This document shows, in pieces, positions 26,034-33,981 of a stretch of DNA of 47,545 nt (position 1 is its first letter; the number at the start of each line of letters is the position of its first letter). The DNA is from Pseudomonadota bacterium (GTDB taxonomy: Bacteria > Pseudomonadota > Alphaproteobacteria > Micropepsales > Micropepsaceae), in assembly GCA_021808875.1 (NCBI GenBank), contig JAKBAU010000003.1:1-47545 (forward strand), in the 5' to 3' direction. The notes beneath the pieces were generated by a model, which was not told where the DNA came from, ran no database searches, and worked only from the letters and a program-made list of their open reading frames with translations. Both the position numbers and the translations under genes were made by a program.

Positions 26034-26930
26034 TCAGTCGGGAGTTTGCGCCAAGATCGACGCTATCTTTCGGTGCCTTGCCGCTTTAGCCAAGGCGAGT
26101 GCGGTTTCACCCCGTTCGCCTCCAAGGATGTCCGCCTGGGCACCAGCCTTCAAGAGAATTCGTACTGCGGTCTCGTGCCCGTTTCGCGCGGCGTAGTGCA
26201 GCGGCGTCATTCGTGAGGACGAGCCGTAGCCAGCAACTTCTCCTATAACATTGGGATCAGCTTTCAAGTCCAACAGTTCCTGCACCACAGCAGAATTGCC
26301 AACCGCCGCAGCATAATGCAGTGCCGTCCGTTTTGTGATGTGGTCGGCCTCCAGGTTCACATCGGCTCCGTGGCTCACCAATATGCGGACAATCGCCACG
26401 TCTTGGCCTGCTGTATGTAGAGGGCTTCCGGCGAAGTACCATCCCAGGCTTTCCTCATCGAAATATCGCATCCAGCAAATAGCGTTAGGATCGGCACCGC
26501 TCTTCAGCAAAGCTTCGGCAATCAGAGGCTTCCGCGCGTTGTGCAACGGGGTACCTCCCCAGTAATCCGCCACACTTGCGACGGCACCCCGGTAGAGAAG
26601 CAGAGCGGTGGCCTTTTCATGTCCCGCCTCGACCGCATAATGCAGCGGCACATACCCCGGCTGATAAAAAACAGAGGTGTCTTCATCGGCAATCCCTTTC
26701 CCCTCCGGCATGTTAGGATCAGTGCCGAAATCGAGCATCGCCGAAATCATATTCACACGACCGCTTTTTGCCGCGCAATGTATCAAGCCTCGGCCGTCGG
26801 GGTGGTCGCGCATTTGCGCAAGTTCGGGATATTCCTGAATGACGTCGCTCAAGCCACGTAAATCGCCAGTTTCAATGTGTCTGAAGCCAGCCTGAAGTAG
26901 GTGGTGTACGAGCGGCGAATTGATGGTCAT
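26034..26930 (-). CDS. Ankyrin-repeat protein
   Basis: 298 residues made almost wholly of ankyrin repeats. Recognisable units include GRGLIHCAAKSGRVNMISAM, YVPLHYAVEAGHEKATALLL, GGTPLHNARKPLIAEALLKS, RTALHYAAAVGNSAVVQELL, MTPLHYAARNGHETAVRILL and ETALALAKAARHRKIASILA, about seven in all, with the TPLHYA and G(A/T)DPN signatures. Ankyrin domains bind proteins and have no enzymatic role. There is no signal peptide, so it is probably cytosolic. It is flanked by decayed DNA and a Tn3 relic. In bacteria such proteins can be effectors, immunity factors or of unknown use; nothing here decides. Confidence 0.9.
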   Translation of the reverse strand: MTINSPLVHHLLQAGFRHIETGDLRGLSDVIQEYPELAQMRDHPDGRGLIHCAAKSGRVNMISAMLDFGTDPNMPEGKGIADEDTSVFYQPGYVPLHYAVEAGHEKATALLLYRGAVASVADYWGGTPLHNARKPLIAEALLKSGADPNAICWMRYFDEESLGWYFAGSPLHTAGQDVAIVRILVSHGADVNLEADHITKRTALHYAAAVGNSAVVQELLDLKADPNVIGEVAGYGSSSRMTPLHYAARNGHETAVRILLKAGAQADILGGERGETALALAKAARHRKIASILAQTPD

Positions 26931-27067
26931 GGGGTGTTTGCTGCCGTTTCGTTATTAGGACTCGCCACAGTGATCTCGGCATCGGTTTGGAAACAACGGT
27001 AGTTCAACGCTTGGACCGAAGCTACGCATGAAATGGGCCGTTCTCGATACCGGAAACCGCTGGCTGA

Positions 27068-27300
27068 TTGCCGCTGCGGTCGCCTGGCAGGTGGCCATTG
27101 CTCGAACCGTTGATCGGCGACACGGTCGAAACAGCGGCGATCGTCGGGCAATGGACCGAATTCATGCGGCTCAAGGCGTCCATCGAGACCGGCGCCGGTC
27201 GTTCCGTCCATCATCCCGCGCAAGCTGGCGGCGGCCGAAGCCAGGGACGACCGACGCGAATGGCAGAACATCCGAGCGGCGGTAGCGCGTGCTTGGCATG
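27068..27300 (+). pseudogene. Tn3-family transposase fragment
   Basis: One frame reads TAAIVGQWTEFMRLKASIET, and after a frameshift near 27200 another reads VPSIIPRKLAAAEA then WQNIRAAVARAW. The string W-x-x-(F/L)-x-RLKASIE-x-G followed by PS-x-I-x-RKLAA is typical of the C-terminal domain of Tn3 transposases. Only about 75 residues of roughly 950 remain, with at least one shift. It sits just left of the ISL3 transposon. Confidence 0.45.
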
Positions 27301-27532
27301 GCATCGGTTCGGGCGCGCGCTGATCGGGTCGCTTGGCCAACTTCGCTTGGAACTTCCGATTCCTAGCAAAGCTTTGGATTCTAGGGTCGAATGCCACGGA
27401 CAAATTCCTCGACACGCTGCGCCACTAGCTCGCTAAGGCGGAAGACGCCGCCATACTAAAACGATGCTGCGGGCCCCTTCCTCTGCGGATATAATTGTAG
27501 TATTATCATTGACTTATCCAGCTATTTGATGC

Positions 27533-27540
27533 AAAATTAT
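27533..27540. repeat. Target-site duplication, left (AAAATTAT)
   Basis: AAAATTAT directly abuts the left terminal repeat of the ISL3 transposon and recurs at 32682-32689 directly abutting the right one. Eight bases is the known duplication length for ISL3-family insertions. Confidence 0.93.
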
Positions 27541-27562
27541 GGCTATTCGGATTGGCGTGTTG
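27541..27562. repeat. Terminal inverted repeat, left end of ISL3 transposon
   Basis: Reads GGCTATTCGGATTGGCG then TGTTG; exact reverse complement of 32660-32681. The transposase stop codon (27543-27545) lies inside the repeat. Confidence 0.95.
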
Positions 27563-28904
27563 TAATCGGCCGGATCAGCTTCGTTCCCCTGCCATTCCTG
27601 AGATAGCAATTCGGGCACAGGAGGATATCCTTCTTCAGCCGCCCGCGCCCTGATGTGACGGTGTCCATGGCGACCAGCATGCCTGACATGAATCCTATGC
27701 CGCACCCGTCACAGCGCACCATCTCTTCGGGGTTCACGGTCCGCAAGGTATGCAGGATGCGGGCGCGGATCACCTCGAAGCCATAGCCACGGCCAGTCCT
27801 GTTGGCTATCTTCGCCAGGCCATTGGCTGCCTCGGTGTAAGCATTGGTGACCGCCCGGCTGTCCCAGTAGGCCAGCACCTCAGCACGCCACTCCTGAAGC
27901 GCACGGGTGGCATGGACGAAGGCGGACGCGTGCTGCTCGGGGACGGCCTTCAGCCAGGCGTCCAGCGCCTTCCAGGCGGCCTTCTTGTTCGGCGCGTCCC
28001 ATATCTTGAAGAAGGCCTCCTTGGCACGGTACGCGTCGGCGAGGTCAAGGTTGTTCGCCAGCATTCCGTCGAGCTTGAACGCCTGCTCGGCAGTCAGCTT
28101 CTTCGGCCGCTTCAGGAGGACATGACGCCCGCGGAAGGCTGCCTTCTTGGCGGCCTTGGTTGGCGCCTTCCGGCTCATCGCGATCCGGACCGAGTTCAAT
28201 GCGCCGGTGGCGGCGCGAACCACATGGAACTTGTCGGCCACGATCGGGACATCCGGCAACACCGCCCTGACGGCGGCCCTGAAGGTGGACGACATATCCA
28301 TGGCGACAGTCTGGATGGCACCCGGGTTATGCAGATCGCACAGCCAATGGACCACGCGCGCCTTGCTGTAGGTGTCCAGGATGTCGATGGGTTGGCGCCG
28401 ATCAATGTCCGTCAGGATGACGCGCAGCTTGCCGTCCAGGGTCAACTCGTCGATGCCCAGTGTCCGCGGCGCGTAGGGCCGGAAGCGGCGGTTGATGCTG
28501 GCAATCTGGGCCGCCGCGATCTCCCGCACGGTCTTCTCGTCGATGCCGACATCCCGGGCGACCTGGGTGAACGGTTTCCGCAGAGCCTGCTTCTCGATCA
28601 GCACGCGGCAACGAACCGTCATCCGGTGGGCCTCGTCCAGGTCGGGTGTCGGCTGAAGGAATGTCTCCTTGCACATTCGGCACCGATACCGGCGCCTGGT
28701 CACCTGGATGGCGACATGATGGCCGTGAACTGGCGCGTCCCGGTAGGCGACTGACGTGGATCCGTGACGATAAAGATGGCCGATGGCGCCGCATTTGGCG
28801 CAGTGGCCGGGCTCCGGTCCGTAAGAGGCAGAGATGGCGTATTGATTACCGGAGAGCGTGACGTCCGCCACCTCCCAGCCAGGCAGATATAGGAAATTTG
28901 GCAT
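27543..28904 (-). CDS. ISL3-family transposase
   Basis: 453 residues, full length for the family. Two zinc-binding pairs (C35-x2-C38 and C75-x2-C78) form the N-terminal DNA-binding domain, followed by an HTH-like stretch (ARDVGIDEKTVREIAAAQI). The DDE catalytic domain shows D152 in GIDELTL, D224 in VADKFHVV and E358 in TEAANGLAK before GRGYGF. An extra C-terminal zinc knuckle (CDGCG ... CPNC) is present. The enzyme cuts the transposon ends and inserts with an 8-bp target duplication. Its stop codon lies within the left terminal repeat. It is intact and therefore probably able to mobilise the 5.1-kb unit. Confidence 0.95.
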   Translation of the reverse strand: MPNFLYLPGWEVADVTLSGNQYAISASYGPEPGHCAKCGAIGHLYRHGSTSVAYRDAPVHGHHVAIQVTRRRYRCRMCKETFLQPTPDLDEAHRMTVRCRVLIEKQALRKPFTQVARDVGIDEKTVREIAAAQIASINRRFRPYAPRTLGIDELTLDGKLRVILTDIDRRQPIDILDTYSKARVVHWLCDLHNPGAIQTVAMDMSSTFRAAVRAVLPDVPIVADKFHVVRAATGALNSVRIAMSRKAPTKAAKKAAFRGRHVLLKRPKKLTAEQAFKLDGMLANNLDLADAYRAKEAFFKIWDAPNKKAAWKALDAWLKAVPEQHASAFVHATRALQEWRAEVLAYWDSRAVTNAYTEAANGLAKIANRTGRGYGFEVIRARILHTLRTVNPEEMVRCDGCGIGFMSGMLVAMDTVTSGRGRLKKDILLCPNCYLRNGRGTKLIRPITTRQSE

Positions 28905-29200
28905 CCGCCTACGCTGGTGTCCTCACAAGCACGCCAGAAGCCTTGGGGACGGCGGCCCGGCGCCCATCAAGGGAAGCCAAGGAGTCTTTCACGAGTCTTT
29001 GTCTGACGTTCATCCGATCATGGCCACGATGACGGCTGGTGTCACCATCGAAATCAGACTGGGATGCCGACGGAGCAAACCCCCGGCATCAGATGCCGCG
29101 CACGACAGGCATTTCGATATCCGTCATTCGCGCAGTGCAACATGCTTTGAGAACTCGGTATGCGAATGATATTCTGAGAGGTTTCGCCCGGAGTTTTGTC

Positions 29201-30232
29201 ATGTCTGGCACCCCTCAAAAAGTCCACGCCCAAATGCCCCAAGGGATGGTGGCCAAGCGCGCGAAGAAAGCCCCCGCCACCCCAAAAATCAAAGTTACTC
29301 TGGCAGCGTCTCCAGGTGTGCCTGCCACCCCGACCGATCGGCTGGTCCGCGCGACCCATAAGGGGAGTTTCAAGAAAGATTTCGGCATAGACGTGGATTG
29401 CTACGTGTTGGACAACCCAGAAAAGACAGCGGTTATTACCCAGACCGCCATGGCTCGCGCGCTCGGCCTTCCTCCGCGAGGGCATTCCTTTCCGAGGTTC
29501 GTCGCGTCTAAAATGATGTCCGGTTTCGGCGGCACCGAACTGAGAGAAAAAACAGAAAATCCTGTTAGATTTCAGAGTGGTTCCGGTGGCACCGAAATCC
29601 CGCTCACGGTGATGAACGGGTTCGACGTCACGCTTCTGATCGACGTGTGCAATGCCATCATCGCCGCCGAAGCCAGGGGAAACATCAGCACCGCCCGTTA
29701 CGGAGATATCATCAAACAGGCCCACATAATTGTTGGGTCATGCGCGAAATCTGGCATCACCCGCCTAGTATATGACCTTTCCGGGTATAACCCGTCGACC
29801 GAAGAAGTGATTGCCGCGTTTAAGGCTTATGTCCAGGAAGAAGCCAGAAAGTACGAATCGGAGTTTCCAAGCGACCTCTACAAAGCCTGGCATCGGCTTT
29901 ACGAAATTCCGGTCCCGGAACGTGGGAAGCCATGGCATTTTAAGCACCTGACTGTCCGGCACATATATCACCCGCTAGCGAAAAGCCGGGGAAGGATCCT
30001 CGTTCTCGTAAAGGCCCTGAAGGCGAAAGATGGAGACAGCCAGAAGAAACTATTCCAATTTCTTAATGGCATAGGTGCGAGAGCTCTGAGCCTGCATATC
30101 GGCAGAGTTTTGGAAATGGCTGAGTCCTCTCCAGATAGGCAGGCATACGAAAGCAAAATTGTTGATCGGTTCGGCGGCCAGTTGGAATTGGACATGCTTC
30201 TGCCGAATGTCTTTCCGCCCGCCAATCGGTGA
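29201..30232 (+). CDS. P63C-domain protein (transposon cargo)
   Basis: 343 residues from ATG 29201 with GGAG eight bases upstream; the frame extends to 29039 without support. The N-terminal 50 residues are basic and Lys/Ala/Pro-rich. Residues about 215-305 carry the P63C signature: EEARKYESEFPSDLYKAWHR then LYEIPVPERG, VRHIYHPLA, and QKKLFQFLNGIGARALSLHI. This domain is known from phage and prophage proteins and many bacterial genomes; its role is unknown. It is the first cargo gene behind the transposase and diverges from it, so both may share a promoter region (28905-29200). Confidence 0.8.
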   Translation: MSGTPQKVHAQMPQGMVAKRAKKAPATPKIKVTLAASPGVPATPTDRLVRATHKGSFKKDFGIDVDCYVLDNPEKTAVITQTAMARALGLPPRGHSFPRFVASKMMSGFGGTELREKTENPVRFQSGSGGTEIPLTVMNGFDVTLLIDVCNAIIAAEARGNISTARYGDIIKQAHIIVGSCAKSGITRLVYDLSGYNPSTEEVIAAFKAYVQEEARKYESEFPSDLYKAWHRLYEIPVPERGKPWHFKHLTVRHIYHPLAKSRGRILVLVKALKAKDGDSQKKLFQFLNGIGARALSLHIGRVLEMAESSPDRQAYESKIVDRFGGQLELDMLLPNVFPPANR

Positions 30233-30291
30233 GGCAGCAATTTCGAGTTGACATTGCTTCAAGGCGGACACTGAACCGGGACGGTTTCATC

Positions 30292-30804
30292 ATGTTAAAG
30301 ACACAACTGTTGACCGCCGTCGTCCTAGCTGGGCTGGCTTCCAATCAGGCAGCAGCCGAGCCATTCACCCCGACGATCACCGTAACAGTGGACGGCTGGC
30401 CGAACCCCGTCGTTCATGGGACGACCAATCTTCCGGACGGAACGGTTTACACGTCGGGCGTAAGGGGCATCGTCCATGGCGGACATTTCAGTGAACCGCT
30501 CCGCCATGATGGCATGTGTCCTCTCATACCCGACCACGATTACTACGTGAGCGTGTATGTCTTAAATATGCTCGGGCAGCCGCTAAACGTGGACAAAATC
30601 CTCGGCCCGCTTTTGGAAAATACAGACGGCCCATTTGTTCACGTTGATGGCTTGGGAACCTCCATCGTCTACGAAAAGTGGTTTCACGTTGGACCGGGCG
30701 GCGACCACGCGTCGACACCGCTTGAAATCCTGAACACCCAAACGAACAACAAGGCTAGATTTCAACAATGGAAGGCCACCGGGTTGAGGTGTCCACCGGG
30801 CTGA
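30292..30804 (+). CDS. Small exported protein (transposon cargo)
   Basis: 170 residues from ATG 30292. The first 23 residues, LKTQLLTAVVLAGLASNQAAA, are a classical Sec signal peptide with probable AxA cleavage before EPFTP. The mature part looks beta-rich (TPTITVTVDGWPNPVVHGTT, DHDYYVSVYVLNMLGQPL) and has two cysteines (CPLIPD and the C-terminal CPPG) able to form a disulfide in the periplasm. No enzyme motif. It starts 59 bases after the P63C gene. Its presence as transposon cargo is unexpected; partner and role unknown. Confidence 0.7.
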   Translation: MLKTQLLTAVVLAGLASNQAAAEPFTPTITVTVDGWPNPVVHGTTNLPDGTVYTSGVRGIVHGGHFSEPLRHDGMCPLIPDHDYYVSVYVLNMLGQPLNVDKILGPLLENTDGPFVHVDGLGTSIVYEKWFHVGPGGDHASTPLEILNTQTNNKARFQQWKATGLRCPPG

Positions 30805-30956
30805 TGGTGGCTGGCTCGACCTCGGGACTGGGCTAGTTCCAAGGGTTCGCTGCCGTCAGACTCCACGCGCGCGCCGGGCGCCTCATGAGGCGCTTGACTT
30901 AATGCTCGCTTGAGCGCACATTATCTCGCGATAGCGGGCACTCAAGGAGGCATAAG

Positions 30957-31274
30957 GTGGCTACACCGCACACGCCATCCCCAGGGGCGAAGCGCGCCAT
31001 TCGGAAGATTGGCGCCGACTTAAAAACAGCAAGGCTGCGCCAGCGTCTGCCAATGGAGATTGTTGCCAACCGGGCGTTTATCTCTCGGGGGACGCTGGCG
31101 CGTGTTGAGGCTGGCGACCCGGGGGTTAGTTTCGGCATTTTCGCCACGGTGATGCAAGCACTCCGCCTGGACGGGCAACTGGCCGATGTGGCAGCGGACG
31201 ACCGGGTTGGTGTGATGATGGAAAACGAACGCCTGCCCCAGCGCGTTCGGATTAAACGGAAGTCGAAAGAATGA
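30957..31274 (+). CDS. hipB: HipB-type XRE antitoxin (transposon cargo)
   Basis: 105 residues from GTG 30957, preceded by AGGAGG seven bases upstream. KIGADLKTARLRQRLPMEIV then ANRAFISRGTLARVEAGDPG is an XRE helix-turn-helix. The basic tail RVRIKRKSKE overlaps the hipA start (ATGA). In the family HipB dimers bind operators and tether HipA, neutralising it and repressing the operon. An inverted GCGCC...GGCGC element at 30868-30893 upstream may be part of its operator. Autoregulation is inferred from the family. Confidence 0.85.
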   Translation: MATPHTPSPGAKRAIRKIGADLKTARLRQRLPMEIVANRAFISRGTLARVEAGDPGVSFGIFATVMQALRLDGQLADVAADDRVGVMMENERLPQRVRIKRKSKE

Positions 31275-32557
31275 GCGATATCGAGATCCACATCGAGTTG
31301 GATGGCGCCATGCACCGCGTCGGCACGCTGCGGGTTCATGCCCGCAGCGGGGGGGCAGGGGCGACCTTCGAATACCACCAGGCATGGATGGATTTTTCAG
31401 GCAGATTCTCGCTTGAACCATCTCTGGTCGTCGGTAAGGGCGTCTATGCGCCGGGCAATGGTCGCGACATGTTCGTCTCGATTGGCGACTCGGCTCCCGA
31501 CACCTGGGGGCGGCGGTTGATGCAGCGGATGGAACGGCGGACGGCGAAACGCGAAGGCCGGGCGGTGCGGACGTTGAGCGAGGCCGATTATCTGCTTGGC
31601 GTGTCTGATATCGCCAGGCTTGGCGCGCTACGGTTCCAGCGGAGTGGCGACACCGAATTCAAGGCGGAACTCAGGAAAGGAATGGGCATCCCGCCGTTCA
31701 TCGAACTTCCTAAGCTGCTGGCCGTGACCGAGCGGGTGCTAAGGAACGAAGAAACCGACGATGACATGCTGCTTCTTTTCGCGCCGGGGTCGTCCCTGGG
31801 CGGCGCGCGCCCGAAGGCATCGGTCGCCGACAAGGACGGACATCTAGCCATCGCCAAGTTCCCCAAGGACGACGACGACTACAGCATTGGAACTTGGGAG
31901 GAAATTGCACTCCGGCTGGCCGGAATGGCGGGAATCACAACCGCCGAACACCGCATCGAGAAGGTCGCCGAGAAGTCGGTCCTCCTGTCACGGCGGTTCG
32001 ACCGAACCGCCGAGGGCCATCGCGTGCCATTCCTGTCTGCGATGGCGATGCTAGGGATGCGTGACGGCGAGAGAGGCAGCTATGTTGAGCTTGTGGACGC
32101 TCTGGTGAGCAATGGAGCCGACACCGAAGCGGATGTCGCGCAACTCTATCGGCGCATGGTGTTCAATGTCCTCGCATCCAATGTAGATGACCACATGCGC
32201 AATCACGGATTCCTATGGAATGGTGAGATGGGCTGGAAGCTCTCTCCAGCTTACGACCTCAACCCGGTTCCAGTAGACGTGAAGGCCCATGTCTTGAGCA
32301 CTAACATCAACTTCGACGACGGCACATGCTCGATCGACCTGGCGCGGGAGGCGGCAGAACTTTTCATGCTGTCGCTGCCACAGGCCGACGCCATCATCGG
32401 CGGGGTGGCGGCGGCCTGCGCGCAATGGAGAACGGTAGCTAAAGCCGTCGGCGCCAAGAACAGTGAGATTGAGCGCATGCAGACGGCATTCGATCACCCA
32501 GAACTCACGGCCGCCCTGAAGCTGTCGCCCGGACGCAGGAAGCCGTCAGACAAGTGA
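31271..32557 (+). CDS. hipA: HipA-type serine/threonine kinase toxin (transposon cargo)
   Basis: 428 residues, full length. The N-terminal HipA_N-type domain (IGDSAPDTWGRRLMQR near 71-86) is followed by a Ser/Gly-rich loop GSSLGGARPK (173-182), a catalytic segment VDDHMRNHGF (305-314, with Asp and Asn) and LSPAYDLNP with D329 in the metal-binding DFG-like place. All kinase elements look intact. HipA phosphorylates glutamyl-tRNA synthetase in E. coli; relatives modify other synthetases; the substrate here is unknown. It overlaps hipB by four bases. As transposon cargo it may stabilise the element or act in phage defence. Confidence 0.92.
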   Translation: MSDIEIHIELDGAMHRVGTLRVHARSGGAGATFEYHQAWMDFSGRFSLEPSLVVGKGVYAPGNGRDMFVSIGDSAPDTWGRRLMQRMERRTAKREGRAVRTLSEADYLLGVSDIARLGALRFQRSGDTEFKAELRKGMGIPPFIELPKLLAVTERVLRNEETDDDMLLLFAPGSSLGGARPKASVADKDGHLAIAKFPKDDDDYSIGTWEEIALRLAGMAGITTAEHRIEKVAEKSVLLSRRFDRTAEGHRVPFLSAMAMLGMRDGERGSYVELVDALVSNGADTEADVAQLYRRMVFNVLASNVDDHMRNHGFLWNGEMGWKLSPAYDLNPVPVDVKAHVLSTNINFDDGTCSIDLAREAAELFMLSLPQADAIIGGVAAACAQWRTVAKAVGAKNSEIERMQTAFDHPELTAALKLSPGRRKPSDK

Positions 32558-32659
32558 GGCCGAGGCATCTGAGGTATAACGCCAGCGCCTCCAAAGGATT
32601 CGCCGCCGTCAGATTCCACACGGAAATCCGGATACCGCACCCGCGTCAAATCCCGGTTT

Positions 32660-32681
32660 CAACACGCCAATCCGAATAGCC
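32660..32681. repeat. Terminal inverted repeat, right end of ISL3 transposon
   Basis: Exact reverse complement of 27541-27562. Outside it the target copy AAAATTAT (32682-32689) follows directly. Confidence 0.95.
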
Positions 32682-32689
32682 AAAATTAT
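32682..32689. repeat. Target-site duplication, right (AAAATTAT)
   Basis: Identical to 27533-27540 and adjacent to the right terminal repeat. Confidence 0.93.
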
Positions 32690-32720
32690 TTCCGTTAACA
32701 CCGCCTTAAGGAGGTCGATT

Positions 32721-32909
32721 ATGAATCGAAATAGAAACAATAATACGCTGCGTGGCGTGACCCGTTTTCGGATGCTCGCGGCTTGCGTCCGAAAAAACGT
32801 TACGAGTTTCGCGTACGCTCTGTCGGCTAGGATAGCCCGACCGGCTCCGTGTGGTTTGTACTTCCGAGTCGCCGGTCGGGCTATCCTAGCCGACAGAGCG
32901 GCGCCTTAA
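32721..32909 (+). CDS. Candidate 62-residue peptide over a large hairpin
   Basis: ATG 32721 follows a textbook AAGGAGG (about 32709-32715) and the frame opens NRNRNNNTLRGVTRFRMLAA. The second half of the frame is made of a 30-bp inverted repeat, so its residues (RIARPAP ... RAILADR) are unlikely to be selected as protein. It could be a true small gene whose 3' end was overwritten, or a leader peptide controlling the hairpin. Just outside the ISL3 transposon. Confidence 0.35.
   Translation: MNRNRNNNTLRGVTRFRMLAACVRKNVTSFAYALSARIARPAPCGLYFRVAGRAILADRAAP
32816..32900. repeat. 30-bp perfect inverted repeat with 25-base loop
   Basis: 32816-32845 (CGCTCTGTCGGCTAGGATAG ...) and 32871-32900 are exact reverse complements. 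A perfect 30-bp stem is far beyond a normal terminator and carries no T-run. It may be a palindromic mobile repeat, a cruciform site, or the joined ends of a lost element. Confidence 0.9.
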
Positions 32910-32968
32910 TGCGCTACGCGCAATTATACTGAATCAGAACATTTGATGTCAAGTTAAAATTGTTCTAT

Positions 32969-33826
32969 TTACCAGTTTGTTGTACAATCGCTTTCCACCA
33001 CAGGTTGCTCTGACGGAGCGTCCGGCGCATCAGATGTCCCGAATTCTGTGTGCTGCTCCAAGTGTTTGCTCACGAAATACGGGCTATCCTGCTCCGAGAG
33101 CGTGATGGAGACATCCTTGATGCGATATAGGCCGCAGTTGATCACGTCGGCGGCTGCAACATCGAACAATGCGACGTTAAAGCCGTCCTCGCCATAGCTA
33201 CTCTTGTAGGCGACGCCGTCGAACCCATTCAGCTTGAATGTCTCTGTGATAATTTGCGTCGGAACGTAGTCCAGGCTGTCATCGCTGCGCTCCACAGGCT
33301 CCGAAAATGCCCTATTGATGTCTGACCAGACCTTCTTTTCGGTCTCCTCTGGAGTCCATTCCTTGTTGAGAGCAAACACAAGGTTGCCGATTTCCTTGGC
33401 CGAGCAGTCTACGAGGCGAAGGTCTCTGAGCACTTTGAATTGCGCAACGGACACATAGGAGCCGATCAGGGGCCTCACCTCTAGCACCGCCGTTTCCTTA
33501 TGGGTGGCTAGATACAGGCAGGCAATACCCTTAGGATTTGCGCGTCCGTCCGATGCCTTGTCGGCACGGGGCTTCATCCTTGCCACGGGATGAGCAGCGG
33601 GAATGTCAAAAGAAAACTCCTCGTCATCCTGTCTGACTTCACGCCAGGTATGACCGAGCTGCGCGCGCCAAAGCACATCCCCGGCCTTCATGGTTTGGCT
33701 ACGTGAACGACTGGTTGCGACGAGCGTCTTTAGAAAATCCTCCTGTTCCAGCGTCCGCGCGTAGCGAAACTCTCGACGCACGGCGCTGTCAAAAAGGCGG
33801 TAGCTGTGGGGGGATTTGAAGGTCAT
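32969..33826 (-). CDS. RES-domain protein (possible NAD-degrading toxin)
   Basis: 285 residues from ATG 33826 (GAGGA about nine bases upstream). RES-family features: VLWRAQLGH with the early Arg near residue 55, RANPKGIACLYLATHKETAV then LEVRP in the centre with the conserved Arg and Glu, and DYVPTQIITETFK ... GFDGVAYKSSYGEDGFNVAL with the late Ser. Characterised RES toxins degrade NAD+ and are paired with an Xre/MbcA antitoxin. No such antitoxin is adjacent, and this protein is longer than classic RES toxins (about 150-200 aa). It follows the defence-type operon on the same strand after 155 bases, so it could be an effector of it or a separate acquisition. Confidence 0.75.
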   Translation of the reverse strand: MTFKSPHSYRLFDSAVRREFRYARTLEQEDFLKTLVATSRSRSQTMKAGDVLWRAQLGHTWREVRQDDEEFSFDIPAAHPVARMKPRADKASDGRANPKGIACLYLATHKETAVLEVRPLIGSYVSVAQFKVLRDLRLVDCSAKEIGNLVFALNKEWTPEETEKKVWSDINRAFSEPVERSDDSLDYVPTQIITETFKLNGFDGVAYKSSYGEDGFNVALFDVAAADVINCGLYRIKDVSITLSEQDSPYFVSKHLEQHTEFGTSDAPDAPSEQPVVESDCTTNW

Positions 33827-33889
33827 GGATGGTATCCTCGGCACTCCTTGCGCGCCGCTTGCGCCTCGGCGGGGGAAGGGTAGGGACGC

Positions 33890-33970
33890 CGCGGCGCCAG
33901 GTGACGTCGGCATCGGCGGCGGCCTTGCGGATTACAGCGGAGATCCTCGAGCGCTTGATATCCGCAAGGA
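33890..33970 (-). pseudogene. Internal fragment of a tyrosine integrase gene
   Basis: Read on the minus strand the bases encode FLADIKRSRISAVIRKAAAD then ADVTW. This aligns with the integrase at 1156-2145 (VLAGIRRSRILPPIRKAAAD then ADITW), about 17 of 25 residues, and the DNA is similar too. It corresponds to a stretch just before the integrase catalytic Arg and has no start or active site. It lies directly after the helicase stop codon (33982). Confidence 0.6.
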
Positions 33971-33981
33971 AAGACCGATCG

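Larger units (their letters stand above)
27541..32681. mobile_element. Complete 5,141-bp ISL3-family transposon with cargo (P63C, secreted protein, hipBA)
   Basis: The ends 27541-27562 and 32660-32681 are perfect 22-base inverted repeats starting GGCTATTCGGATTGGCG, with partial matching for about seven more bases. Both ends are flanked by AAAATTAT. Between them lie one ISL3 transposase at the left end (minus strand) and four plus-strand genes: a P63C-domain protein, an exported protein, HipB and HipA. Ordinary ISL3 elements carry little more than the transposase (about 1.3-2 kb), so this is a cargo-bearing transposon. Intact ends, an exact duplication and an undamaged transposase point to a recent insertion of the whole unit. 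Confidence 0.92.

Noticed and set aside
27750..28754. 334-codon plus-strand frame over the ISL3 transposase
   Set aside because: Antisense of a clear DDE transposase; no independent motif.
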